A stretch of 64,000 nucleotides of DNA, taken from positions 3,571,501 through 3,635,500 of the forward strand of contig NZ_CP045649.1 of the NCBI RefSeq assembly GCF_009557055.1, read 5' to 3'. Below are positions 1-7,755 of this stretch, piece by piece. The translations under genes and the position numbers were made by a program. Source of the DNA: Nocardioides sp. dk884 (GTDB lineage Bacteria; Actinomycetota; Actinomycetes; Propionibacteriales; Nocardioidaceae). Numbering within the stretch: position 1 is the stretch's first letter; each line of letters begins with the position of its first letter. The notes under the pieces are model-generated. The model saw only the letters and a list, made by a program, of their open reading frames with translations, searched no databases and was not told where the DNA came from.

Positions 1-23
1 CGTGCTCCGCGACTGAGCCGGCG

Positions 24-524
24 TCAGTCGGGCTCCTCCACCGCCGGCCGGTGCAGGTCGACGACCTCCGCGGCTCCCGAGGGGCGGCGCGCCTCCTCGA
101 CCGCGAAGAGCTCGTCGTCGAGGGCGAGCTCACGCACCCGGCTGTCGGCGACGCGCAGCAGCCGCGGCCCGTGCAGGCCGCCGGCGACCAGCACCCGGCC
201 GTCCACCCGGTGGTGCCCCAGGCCCGCCGCCTCTGCCCGCTGCCGGGCGTCGTACGAGCGCGGCGCCACCAGCTCGCGCAGCAGGAACCGCAGCCAGAGC
301 GCCGTCCGCTCCGGCCCGACGCGCTCGCTCAGCAGCAGGCAGCACCCCTCCGCACAGACCGTCCACGGCGAGCGCGCGCCGGGCTGCCCCGGCCAGACCC
401 GCCGGACGCTCGCCGTGGCGAATCCGGAGTGCAGCACCCGCTCACCGGTCTCGAGGGCGGGAGCGACGCACAGGCGCTGCGGGAGGTCGAAGGGATCGGG
501 CACGGCGACTCCTGGGTCCGACAT
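24..524 (-). CDS. Hypothetical protein
   Basis: I do not recognise this 166-residue protein. It has no signal peptide or membrane segment. The middle is Arg-rich and carries a CAEGCC cysteine cluster near residues 57-62, and the C-terminal third is acidic. The start is the only ATG near the 5' end and no Shine-Dalgarno sequence precedes it. It is divergent from the EthD-like gene across 92 bp that hold both promoters. The GC-rich codon pattern and complete frame argue for a real gene, but no function can be assigned. Confidence 0.6.
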   Translation of the reverse strand: MSDPGVAVPDPFDLPQRLCVAPALETGERVLHSGFATASVRRVWPGQPGARSPWTVCAEGCCLLLSERVGPERTALWLRFLLRELVAPRSYDARQRAEAAGLGHHRVDGRVLVAGGLHGPRLLRVADSRVRELALDDELFAVEEARRPSGAAEVVDLHRPAVEEPD

Positions 525-616
525 CGTCCGAGAGGACGCGGCTCCCCCACCCTTCCCGACCGCACCGACGGGCGAACCGCCCGGGTGCCGGCTGTGGAGG
601 CGCTAGGTTCGCCGCC

Positions 617-1303
617 ATGACCAAGCTGATGTACGCCGTGTGGGGTCGCGACCTGTCCTCGGCCCTGCGCGACCCGGGGCTGCACGCCGGCCTGCACGGC
701 GCCGGGGTGGAGCGGCTCCAGCTCAACCTCGACGACGAGGGGGTCGCCGGGGCGATGCGGATCGCCTCGGCAGGCGCCCACGTCAGCGCGGTCGTCAGCG
801 CCTGGGGCGACGACCCGCAAGCGGACCGGATCACCGGATGCCTGGCGGCCGTGGACGGCGTCGAGCGGGTCGACGGCTGGCGCGTCGAGGAGCGGCGGCG
901 GCTCGACCCGCCGGAGGTCTGGGACGGCAGCCGGGTCGACGCGCTCGCGCAGGTCGCGCTGCTGCGCCGCCCCGAGGGGCTGTCGTATGAGGAGTGGCTG
1001 CACATCTGGCAGGTCGACCACACCGGTGTCGCGATCCGCACCCAGGCCACGTTCGGCTACGTGCAGAACATCGTGCGGAGCACGCTCACCGCCCGCGGCG
1101 ACGACGTCGCGGCGCTCGTCGAGGAGCTTTTCGTCCCCGCCGCGATCCACGACCGGCACGCCTTCCACGGCAGCGGCGGGGACGAGGCGGAGCTGGCGCG
1201 CCGCTCCCGCGCACTGATGGCGTCGGTGCGCCGGATGGGTGCCGACCGCGGGATCGACGTCGTTCCGACCGGGCGACGTCTCTACGACCTGCGAGACCTC
1301 TGA
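617..1303 (+). CDS. EthD domain-containing protein
   Basis: This 228-residue protein resembles the EthD/dimeric alpha-beta barrel family. The best-matching part is around residues 110-150, where RRPEGLSYEEWLHIWQ is followed by DHTGVAI, the usual EthD helix-loop pattern. An N-terminal half of similar size suggests two ferredoxin-like halves. EthD proteins accompany oxidative degradation pathways but their chemistry is mostly unknown, so no reaction is assigned. No Shine-Dalgarno is present; TAGGTT lies 7 nt before the ATG, which fits a leaderless transcript. It is followed by a short GC hairpin. Confidence 0.7.
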   Translation: MTKLMYAVWGRDLSSALRDPGLHAGLHGAGVERLQLNLDDEGVAGAMRIASAGAHVSAVVSAWGDDPQADRITGCLAAVDGVERVDGWRVEERRRLDPPEVWDGSRVDALAQVALLRRPEGLSYEEWLHIWQVDHTGVAIRTQATFGYVQNIVRSTLTARGDDVAALVEELFVPAAIHDRHAFHGSGGDEAELARRSRALMASVRRMGADRGIDVVPTGRRLYDLRDL

Positions 1304-1308
1304 CACAG

Positions 1309-1329
1309 CCCCGCGAAAGACCCGCGGGG
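1309..1329 (+). terminator. GC hairpin after the EthD gene
   Basis: CCCCGCG and CGCGGGG form a 7-bp stem around a 7-nt loop just past the EthD stop codon. There is no T tract, so this is a weak terminator call. Confidence 0.35.
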
Positions 1330-1367
1330 GCGGTGATTGGATTGATTCCAGACGGGTACCCGGAGGC

Positions 1368-1859
1368 GTGACCCGTTCCGAAGAGCGTCTGCGCACCGCA
1401 GGACTCCGTGTCACCCGTCCCCGGGTGACCGTCCTGGACGTGCTCGACGAGGCCCGACGTACCCATGAGCACCTGTTGGTCGCCGAGGTGACGGAGCGGG
1501 TCCGGGCACGGATCGGCAAGGTCTCCACCCAGGGCGTGTACGACTGCCTCGAGGCGCTGGTCGGCATCGGCGCCGCACGACGACTGGATCTCCCCGGGTC
1601 CGGCTCGCGCTATGAGAGCCGGGTCGGCGACAACCACCACCACATCACCTGTCGCGGGTGCGGGGTCCTGGCCGACGTAAACTGCGTGACCGGTTCGGCC
1701 CCGTGCCTGACGCCCGATGACCCCCATGGCTTCGTCCTCGACGAGGCCGAGGTCGTGTTCTGGGGCTGGTGCGCAACGTGCGCCCCCGCCTCCGTGCACA
1801 CCGATTCGGACATCACATCTTCTGCACGCACCGCCAGCAATGGAAGGACGACGCCATGA
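1368..1859 (+). CDS. Fur-family repressor, CatR/FurA-like
   Basis: A 163-residue Fur-family regulator with an N-terminal winged helix ([20 protein letters not shown] near residue 3) and metal-site motifs [10 protein letters not shown] and CATC (two CxxC pairs for structural zinc). It ends by a 4-nt ATGA overlap with the catalase gene. That matches the CatR-CatA arrangement in Streptomyces, where the regulator represses catalase until peroxide oxidises it; that role here is inferred. The GTG start has GGAGG only 1 nt away, too close to act normally, so the start or a leaderless mode is uncertain. The palindrome CGGGTACCCG (1353-1362) lies just upstream and could be part of an operator. Confidence 0.88.
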   Translation: MTRSEERLRTAGLRVTRPRVTVLDVLDEARRTHEHLLVAEVTERVRARIGKVSTQGVYDCLEALVGIGAARRLDLPGSGSRYESRVGDNHHHITCRGCGVLADVNCVTGSAPCLTPDDPHGFVLDEAEVVFWGWCATCAPASVHTDSDITSSARTASNGRTTP

Positions 1860-3481
1860 GCGACGACCGCAGGCTCACCACCCGTCAGGGCCACCCCGTC
1901 TACGACAACCAGAACGAGCGCACCGTCGGGCCCCGTGGGCCGGCGACGCTGGAGAACTACCACTTCTTGGAGAAGGTCTCCCACTTCGACCGTGAGCGGA
2001 TCCCCGAGCGCGTGGTCCACGCGCGCGGCGCGGTGGCCTTCGGGCACTTCGAGGCCACCGGGCGCTGGGGCGAGGAGCCCATCGAGCGCTACACGCGCGC
2101 CAAGGTCTTCCAGCCCGGCAAGCGCACCGACGTCGCGATCCGGCTCTCCACCGTGATCGGTGGCCGGGACTCCTCCGAGGCGGCGCGCGACCCGCGCGGC
2201 TTCGCGGTGAAGTTCTACACCGAGGACGGCAACTGGGACCTCGTCGGCAACAACCTCGGCGTCTTCTTCATCCGCGACGCCATCAAGTTCCCCGACGTGA
2301 TCCACTCCCTCAAGCCGGACCCGGTCACGTTCCGCCAGGAGCCGGCCCGGATCTTCGACTTCATGTCGCAGACCCCGGAGTCGATGCACATGCTCGTCAA
2401 CCTGTTCAGCCCGCGCGGCATCCCCGCGGACTACCGCCACATGCAGGGCTTCGGCGTGAACACCTACAAGTGGGTCAACGCCGAGGGCGAGACCCACCTG
2501 GTGAAGTACCACTGGTACCCCAAGCAGGGCGTGAAGTCCCTGACCGAGGCGGACGCCGCGAACATCCAGGCCCAGGACCTCGGCCACGCCTCGAAGGACC
2601 TCTACGAGGCCATCGAGCGCGGCGACTACCCGCAGTGGGACCTCTACGTGCAGCTGATGGAGGACCACGAGCACTCCGAGCTCGACTTCGACCCGCTGGA
2701 CGACACCAAGGTCTGGCCCGAGGAGCTCTTCGAGCCGCGGCACGTCGGGACGATGACGCTGACCTCCAACGTCAGCGACCACCACAACCAGAACGAGCAG
2801 ATCGCGTTCGGCACCGGCGTGCTGGTCGACGGCCTGGACTTCTCCGACGACAAGATGCTGGTCGGTCGCACCTTCTCCTACAGCGACACCCAGCGCTACC
2901 GGGTCGGCCCGAACTACCTGCAGCTGCCGGTGAACTCGCCCAAGAACGCCACCGTGCACACCAACCAGCGCGGCGGCGAGATGAGCTACCACGTGGACCT
3001 GGCGCCCGGGCAGAACCCGCACGTCAACTACGAGCCGTCGACCATGGGCGGCCTGCAGGAGGCGGAGAAGCCCGGACCCGTCGAGAGCGGCCACGAGATC
3101 AGCGGCCGGCTCACCCGCGCCCGCCTGCCGCGCACGAACGACTACATGCAGGCCGGCCAGCGCTACCAGCTGATGGAGCAGTGGGAGAAGGACGACCTGG
3201 TGGCCAACCTGGTCGCGAACATCTCCGAGGCCACCCGCGAGGTCCAGGAGCGGATGGTCTGGCACTTCTTCATGTGCGATGACGAGCTCGGCCAGCGCGT
3301 CGGCGATGGTCTCGGCATCACCGCCGACGACGTGCGCGGCCTGGCTCCCCTGCCCACCCAGACGCTGAACGAGGAGGAGCAGGCCCGCGCGGCCAACCTC
3401 GGCAAGAACGGCCCCCGCGACGTCGAGGGCATCACGATGACCCACTGCGTCCCGAACGAGCACGTGGTCATCGAGCGCTGA
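1856..3481 (+). CDS. katA: Monofunctional haem catalase
   Basis: A 541-residue catalase that breaks hydrogen peroxide into water and oxygen in the cytoplasm. The active-site signature [20 protein letters not shown] carries the essential His. The distal Asn lies in [18 protein letters not shown]. The haem-ligand Tyr lies in the [17 protein letters not shown] region. Length fits the medium-size clade of monofunctional catalases, and no KatG-type peroxidase features are seen. The start overlaps the stop of the Fur-type gene by ATGA, and GGAAGGA lies just upstream, so translation is probably coupled. A strong hairpin follows the stop. Confidence 0.96.
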   Translation: MSDDRRLTTRQGHPVYDNQNERTVGPRGPATLENYHFLEKVSHFDRERIPERVVHARGAVAFGHFEATGRWGEEPIERYTRAKVFQPGKRTDVAIRLSTVIGGRDSSEAARDPRGFAVKFYTEDGNWDLVGNNLGVFFIRDAIKFPDVIHSLKPDPVTFRQEPARIFDFMSQTPESMHMLVNLFSPRGIPADYRHMQGFGVNTYKWVNAEGETHLVKYHWYPKQGVKSLTEADAANIQAQDLGHASKDLYEAIERGDYPQWDLYVQLMEDHEHSELDFDPLDDTKVWPEELFEPRHVGTMTLTSNVSDHHNQNEQIAFGTGVLVDGLDFSDDKMLVGRTFSYSDTQRYRVGPNYLQLPVNSPKNATVHTNQRGGEMSYHVDLAPGQNPHVNYEPSTMGGLQEAEKPGPVESGHEISGRLTRARLPRTNDYMQAGQRYQLMEQWEKDDLVANLVANISEATREVQERMVWHFFMCDDELGQRVGDGLGITADDVRGLAPLPTQTLNEEEQARAANLGKNGPRDVEGITMTHCVPNEHVVIER

Positions 3482-3508
3482 CCGGCGCGACCTGAGCAGA
3501 GCAGCTCC

Positions 3509-3542
3509 GACGCGGCCCGTCCCCTCAGGGGCGGGCCGCGTC
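3509..3542 (+). terminator. Terminator of the catR-like/katA operon
   Basis: A 15-bp stem built from GACGCGGCCCG(T)CCCC and GGGGCGGGCCGCGTC, with a 3-nt TCA loop and one bulged T, starts 28 nt after the catalase stop. No U-run follows, as is usual in actinobacteria. Confidence 0.7.
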
Positions 3543-3646
3543 GCCGCGTCCGGGGACAACGCTCAATGTTGGCGATGACGCTGCGCCTGGCCATGGGTTT
3601 CGTGGAGGAGGGTCACCGAGGACCCCCGATACCAGAGGACACCCCC

Positions 3647-4879
3647 ATGCACCAGCATCGATCCCGCACCACACGCACGCTCGTGACCGCCTTCTCGGCC
3701 ACCGCTCTCGCCTCCACCGTCCTGATCGCCGGGCCCGCCACCGCGGGGCCCGGGCACGGCCAGCACGGGCACGGCCATCACGGGCACGGGCACGGCCAGC
3801 ACGGGCACAAGCACGCGCCGTACCTGCGCACCATCACCGCGCTCGACAGCCCCCGCGGCGTCGCGGCCCTCGGCCGGGGACGCACCCTGGTCACCGAGGG
3901 TGACGGCTCCTTCAGCCTCGTCGTGGAGAAGGGTCGCAGACGGGCGCGGGTCACCGAGCTCGGGACCGTGCCTGGCGCCGTGGGCGTCGCGCCGGCCGTC
4001 GCCGCCGGCACCGACGGCACCGTCTATCTGCTCAGCGGCGCCGGTGAGCCCGGCACCGGAGCCGCGAGTCTCTACACCTGGAGCCCCGGCGACGACGCCC
4101 CCGCCCTCCTCGCCGACATCGCCGCCTACCAGGCCGAGGACCCCGACCCCTCCAACGTGGAGGGAGTCCCCGAGGAGTCCAACCCCTTCGGACTCGCAGC
4201 CCACCCCGACGGGGGCGTGCTGGTGGCCGACGCCGCCGGCAACGACGTGCTGCGGGTCACCGAGGAGGGCGAGATCTCGACGCTCGCCCGGGTGATGCCC
4301 CGCACCATCGAGGTGCCGGACGGACTGCCGCCCACCGACCCCGAGGGCAACCCGCTGCCGCCGGCCGGTACGCCGATCCCGAGCGAGGCGGTGACCACCT
4401 CGGTCGCCGTCGGACCCGACGGGGCGGTCTACATCGGCGAGCTGCGCGGCTTCCCCGCCACCCCCGGCACCTCGCAGGTCTGGCGCGTGGAGCCCGGGGC
4501 CACCGAGGCGCTGTGCGACCCGATGAACCCCGACACCGGCGACTGCACCGTCGAGGCCGACGGGCTCACCTCGATCAACGACCTCGCGGTCGACCGGCGC
4601 GGCAGCATCTACGTCTCGACGTTGTCGAAGGCCAGCTGGCTGGCCTGGGAGCTCGGCGTCGAGGGCTCGGAGGTCGGCGGACTGTTCATCCTCACCCACC
4701 CCCGCTCCGGCGGCACCCAGGTCAAGGAGCTGGTGCGTGACCAGCTGACGCTGACCGCGGGCGTGGACGTCGGGCCCGACGGACGGGTCTTCGTCACCAG
4801 CCCGATCTTCGGCCCCGGCGCGCTCTCCGAGCTGGTGTGGAGCAAGGCGAAGGGCACCAAGCACCACCACCGCCGCTGA
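3647..4879 (+). CDS. Secreted ScyD/ScyE-family beta-propeller protein
   Basis: A 410-residue exported protein. Residues 1-35 are a typical signal peptide (RSRTTR, hydrophobic core, PATAG cleavage zone). Next comes a 20-odd-residue stretch of alternating Gly and His, then a propeller-like domain with repeated HPDGGVLVAD, GPDGAVYIGEL, RRGSIYVST and GPDGRVFVTS blades. It matches the ScyD/ScyE family, named after a cyanobacterial scytonemin locus but widespread in actinobacteria with unknown function. The C-terminus again ends in His residues. The His/Gly stretch suggests metal binding, which is inference. The start was chosen to give an intact signal peptide. Confidence 0.82.
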   Translation: MHQHRSRTTRTLVTAFSATALASTVLIAGPATAGPGHGQHGHGHHGHGHGQHGHKHAPYLRTITALDSPRGVAALGRGRTLVTEGDGSFSLVVEKGRRRARVTELGTVPGAVGVAPAVAAGTDGTVYLLSGAGEPGTGAASLYTWSPGDDAPALLADIAAYQAEDPDPSNVEGVPEESNPFGLAAHPDGGVLVADAAGNDVLRVTEEGEISTLARVMPRTIEVPDGLPPTDPEGNPLPPAGTPIPSEAVTTSVAVGPDGAVYIGELRGFPATPGTSQVWRVEPGATEALCDPMNPDTGDCTVEADGLTSINDLAVDRRGSIYVSTLSKASWLAWELGVEGSEVGGLFILTHPRSGGTQVKELVRDQLTLTAGVDVGPDGRVFVTSPIFGPGALSELVWSKAKGTKHHHRR

Positions 4880-4948
4880 GACGGCACCGCACTGCCGCGC
4901 GGTCGGTCACCCCACGAGCACCGCGGGAGGCCGGCCGCGCGGTCTGCG

Positions 4949-4986
4949 TCAGGCCAGCTGTTCAGGCCAGCTTGTTCAGGCCAGCT
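4949..4986. repeat. Three copies of TCAGGCCAGCT at a gene end
   Basis: The 11-mer occurs at 4949, 4962 and 4976. The last copy contains the in-frame stop codon (TCA on this strand) of the minus-strand gene; the other two lie in its 3' untranslated region and each carries another TGA on the minus strand. Confidence 0.8.
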
Positions 4987-5398
4987 TCCAGACCCCGGGC
5001 CCGGCGGCCACCAGGACTCCGGTGTCGATGAGCTCCTTGCGGGCCTTGCGTGCGGCCGCGCGCCAGCGCAGCTCACCTTGCGGGTTCTTCTCGCGGTCGC
5101 CGGGCTTGAGGACGTCGGCCAGCTGCTTCTCGAGGGCCTCGAACATGTCCTCGCCGTCGAGCTCGCCGCCGGCCTCGTCGAGGACCGCGATCACGTGCGG
5201 CACCAGCTCGTGGGGCTGGGTCCACTTGCGGGGGACGACCCGCGGCGGCGCCTCGCGCGTGCCGGGGACCCGCGTGGTCCGCACGCGGGGCGTGCTCACC
5301 TTCGGCGGCGGGTCGGGCAGCGGCACCGGCTTCGGCATGCCGTGCACGCAGGTGCTGAACGGAAGGTCACACAGGTCGCAGTAGTCGGCATCAGCCAC
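4976..5398 (-). CDS. Zinc-finger-like and winged-helix-like protein, function unknown
   Basis: A 140-residue protein. Residues 6-20 hold CDLC and CVHG, a compact possible zinc site. A Pro-rich linker with TRV-type basic residues follows. The C-terminal 75 residues (HELVPHVIAVLDEAGG to GPGVWKLA) look like the small winged-helix domain found at the N-terminus of Mrr-type restriction proteins, here alone without a nuclease. The GTG start has no Shine-Dalgarno; TAACGT sits exactly 7 nt upstream, so a leaderless message is likely. It is divergent from the membrane protein/regulator pair. Function unknown; nucleic-acid binding is a guess. Confidence 0.7.
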   Translation of the reverse strand: MADADYCDLCDLPFSTCVHGMPKPVPLPDPPPKVSTPRVRTTRVPGTREAPPRVVPRKWTQPHELVPHVIAVLDEAGGELDGEDMFEALEKQLADVLKPGDREKNPQGELRWRAAARKARKELIDTGVLVAAGPGVWKLA

Positions 5399-5453
5399 GG
5401 CACAGACGTTACGTCCTCGCCGTACGCCGCCCGCAGGCACCCCCGCAGAACAC

Positions 5454-5496
5454 TTGCCAGAATGGAAAGTGCTCCCTATGGTTTCCACCATGGAAA
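5454..5496 (+). promoter_or_regulatory. Promoter with TGGAAA/TTTCCA operator repeats
   Basis: TTGCCA (5454-5459) and TATGGT (5477-5482) with a 17-bp spacer form a good -35/-10 pair, placing transcription start at the ATG at 5490. TGGAAA (5463), TTTCCA (5482) and TGGAAA (5491) are inverted and direct copies of one half-site, covering the spacer, the -10 and the start codon. This looks like an autoregulatory operator for the winged-helix protein downstream. Confidence 0.55.
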
Positions 5497-5957
5497 GTAT
5501 CGACAGAGAGGCCCTCCGAGAGGCGCACCGGGCCGCGGAGCGCGCCGAGGCCGCGCCGTACATCGACTACCCGCCGACGCCGGCGTGGTACCCGCCCGCG
5601 ATGGGTGCCTGGGCCACCGCCTACACGCTGCTGCTGACGCTCTGGGAGGACCACGGGTGGTGGCTGGTCCTCGGCATGATCGGCCTCGCCGCGCTCACCG
5701 GCCTCTTCCTCGGCTGGTACTCCCACCACCACGGCGCGGTCCCCAACCTGCGACACGCCCCGCGGGAGTTCCGCAGCGCGTTCGCCTGCTACGCCGTCGT
5801 GGTCGTGAGCATCGTCGGCTCGATCGCGCTGTCCTGGTGGCTGGTCGGGCCGGCCCTGGCCGCCCCCGTCGCGTTCGTGGCGACCGTCGTCGGCCTCGTC
5901 GTCTACGAGCGCGCGTTCGCATCCTCGGCACGTCGTACCCGGCAGCGGCTCGCGTGA
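5490..5957 (+). CDS. Small membrane protein paired with a winged-helix regulator
   Basis: A 155-residue protein with three or four hydrophobic segments (roughly residues 36-50, 57-78, 95-117 and 120-140) and an acidic/Arg-rich N-terminus. A Tyr/Pro-rich stretch (YIDYPPTPAWYPP) precedes the first segment. I cannot assign a function. Its stop overlaps the next gene by GTGA, so the two are translationally coupled. Membrane protein plus small DNA-binding protein pairs of this kind are common in actinobacteria. The ATG at 5490 is preferred over the in-frame ATG at 5478 because the promoter places the transcript start there. Confidence 0.75.
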   Translation: MESIDREALREAHRAAERAEAAPYIDYPPTPAWYPPAMGAWATAYTLLLTLWEDHGWWLVLGMIGLAALTGLFLGWYSHHHGAVPNLRHAPREFRSAFACYAVVVVSIVGSIALSWWLVGPALAAPVAFVATVVGLVVYERAFASSARRTRQRLA

Positions 5958-6250
5958 TCGAGGACCTCGACCCGGTCATCCACGCGCCGAAGCGACTCGC
6001 GGCGATGGCCGTGCTCGCCTCCGCGAGCACCGTGACCTTCACGTTCCTGCGCGACCACCTCGACATCAGCGACTCCGACCTGTCCAAGCAGATGGCGACG
6101 CTGGAGAAGGCCGGCTACGTCGACATCTTCAAGTCCGGGCGCGGCCGCGGCGCGACGACGACGTTCAAGATCACCGGCACCGGGCGCAAGGCCTATGCGC
6201 GCCACCGCGCGGCGCTCGCCGCGATTCTGGCCGAGCCAGGGGACGACTGA
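5954..6250 (+). CDS. Small MarR/ArsR-like winged-helix transcriptional regulator
   Basis: A 98-residue protein that is almost entirely one winged-helix domain (HTH_34 type). It has a helix pair around LRDHLDISDSDLSKQMATLE, a wing in GYVDIFKSGRGRGATTTFKIT and a C-terminal helix for dimerisation. It probably binds DNA and may repress its own operon through the TGGAAA repeats at the promoter. The GTG start overlaps the membrane protein stop. Confidence 0.85.
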   Translation: MIEDLDPVIHAPKRLAAMAVLASASTVTFTFLRDHLDISDSDLSKQMATLEKAGYVDIFKSGRGRGATTTFKITGTGRKAYARHRAALAAILAEPGDD

Positions 6251-6269
6251 GCCGCCGTCACCTGGGCGC

Positions 6270-6407
6270 TCAGCGCCGCGGCAGCCGCCGGGCCTCGGTC
6301 TCGATCTGTGCCTGGTGGCGGGCCCGGAGCTCGGCGAGCCGGCGCACCTTCTCCTCCTCCGACAGGGCGCGCCAGGCGCGTCGGCGTACGGCGCGGGGCT
6401 GTGGCAT
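6270..6407 (-). CDS. Small charged protein, 45 residues
   Basis: A short complete reading frame starting MPQPRAVRRRAWRALSEEEK and ending EARRLPRR. Over a third of its residues are Arg, Glu or Lys, and the middle is predicted to be one amphipathic helix (SEEEKVRRLAELRARHQAQ). It is supported by a clear GGAGG nine bases before the ATG and by codon use with G or C in nearly every third position. It lies between convergent and divergent genes and belongs to neither operon. Function unknown. Confidence 0.6.
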   Translation of the reverse strand: MPQPRAVRRRAWRALSEEEKVRRLAELRARHQAQIETEARRLPRR

Positions 6408-6498
6408 GTCGATCGACCTCCGGGCACGGAGGTTATCGACCCCACCCTCCCCCGCGCATCCCGATTTGTTCGGCGCGACCGGGACGGCTCGCCCGCAG

Positions 6499-7638
6499 CT
6501 AGTGCCGCTCGAGCAGGACGATGACCTCGTAGTGCGCGGTCTGCGGGAACATGTCGAGCACCCGGGCCCGCACCGGGCGCAGCGACGGCATCGCGGCGAG
6601 GTCGCGCGCCAGGCTCACCGCGTTGCAGCTGGAGTACACGACATGGTCGACCCCCGAGGTCTCCAGCCAGCCCGCGAGCTCGGGCCCGATCCCCCGCCGC
6701 GGCGGGTTGACGACGACCAGGTCGGGGGCCGTCGGCGCCGCCAGCGCGTACGCCGTGGCGTCGTCGGCCAGGAAGCGCACGCCGTCCAGCCCGGACTCCG
6801 TCGCGGTGAGGGTCGCGCTGGCCACGGCCTCGGCGCTGGTCTCGACGCCCACGACCTCACGTCCTGGCGCGGCGACGTGCAGCGCGAAGCCGCCGACCCC
6901 GCAGTAGAGGTCCCACACCGTCCGAGGAGCCGCCTCCTCGACCCACTCGCGGCCCTGGCGGTAGAGCGCCGCCGCGACGTCGGTGTTGGTCTGGAAGAAG
7001 CTCTGCGGGCGCAGGTGCAGGACCAGTCCGTTCACCGCCATCGGGAGCGTCTCGCGCTCGGTGAGCGCGATCTCCTCGGCGCCCTCCAGCACCGCCTTGT
7101 GGTGCGGTTGGAGGTTGATCGACGCCGTCGCGAGGGCGGGCAGCCGCTCCAGCAGCCCGGGCAGGTGCTTGCGGATCCGCGCCAGCGACTCGGTGGAGCG
7201 CAGCACGAAGCGCACCATCAGCTCACCGTCCGGGGAGGCGGTGACGAGCAGGTGCTTGAGCTCGCCGCGGCGAGCCCGCACGTCGTACGGCGCCAGCGCG
7301 GCGCGGGTGACGAAGTCGGCGAGCACCGGCAGGGCGGCCTGGATCAGCGGCGCGTGCAGGCCGCAGTCGCGCAGGTCGACGCCACCGCCCACGGGGTCGA
7401 GGATGCCGAGCGTCGGCGCGGCGACCTCGCCGGCGACGACCATCTTGGCCTTGTTGCGGAACCCCGCCTCCGCGCTGCGCACCGGCTCCAGCCAGAGCGG
7501 CTCCGGCCAGACCGGCTCCGGGCCGGTGGCGAGCAGCTCGCGGCAGTGGCGCTCCTTGTCGGCCAGCTGGGTCGCGTAGGGCCGCTCGATCCACGTGCAC
7601 GAGCGGCAGCGTCCGGCGTCGAAGTGATGGCACTGCAT
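6499..7638 (-). CDS. rlmC: 23S rRNA (uracil-5-)-methyltransferase RlmC
   Basis: A 379-residue RNA m5U methyltransferase of the RumA/RumB/TrmA family that uses S-adenosylmethionine. The start MQCHHFDAGRCRSC matches RlmC, the enzyme for U747 of E. coli 23S rRNA, and the length agrees. Cys 3, 11, 14 and 92 would hold the 4Fe-4S cluster. The SAM site is DLYCGVGGFALH, with NPPRRGIG following. The catalytic Cys is in SSCNAVSLARDL near residue 338, and the C-terminal general base Glu is in TAHYE. RlmC and RlmD can be hard to tell apart in actinobacteria, so the target uridine is inferred. Confidence 0.9.
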   Translation of the reverse strand: MQCHHFDAGRCRSCTWIERPYATQLADKERHCRELLATGPEPVWPEPLWLEPVRSAEAGFRNKAKMVVAGEVAAPTLGILDPVGGGVDLRDCGLHAPLIQAALPVLADFVTRAALAPYDVRARRGELKHLLVTASPDGELMVRFVLRSTESLARIRKHLPGLLERLPALATASINLQPHHKAVLEGAEEIALTERETLPMAVNGLVLHLRPQSFFQTNTDVAAALYRQGREWVEEAAPRTVWDLYCGVGGFALHVAAPGREVVGVETSAEAVASATLTATESGLDGVRFLADDATAYALAAPTAPDLVVVNPPRRGIGPELAGWLETSGVDHVVYSSCNAVSLARDLAAMPSLRPVRARVLDMFPQTAHYEVIVLLERH

Positions 7639-7694
7639 GGCTGACCCAGGCTACGGGCCGCGCCGTCCGGGCGCGGCGGGACCTGCGAAATGGC

Positions 7695-7732
7695 GACGGG
7701 GCCGCACTCCGTGGGAGGAGTGCGGCCCCGTC
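7695..7732 (-). terminator. Terminator of the terC-like gene
   Basis: A perfect 16-bp inverted repeat (7695-7710 with 7717-7732) around a 6-nt loop lies 23 nt past the stop of the TerC-type gene. Confidence 0.85.
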
Positions 7733-7755
7733 CGAGGTCAGGCGGGGTGACCCGC

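Noticed and set aside
6406..7644. A 412-residue plus-strand open frame opposite rlmC
   Set aside because: Shadow of rlmC with Arg/Asp/Leu-rich low-complexity translation and no family match.
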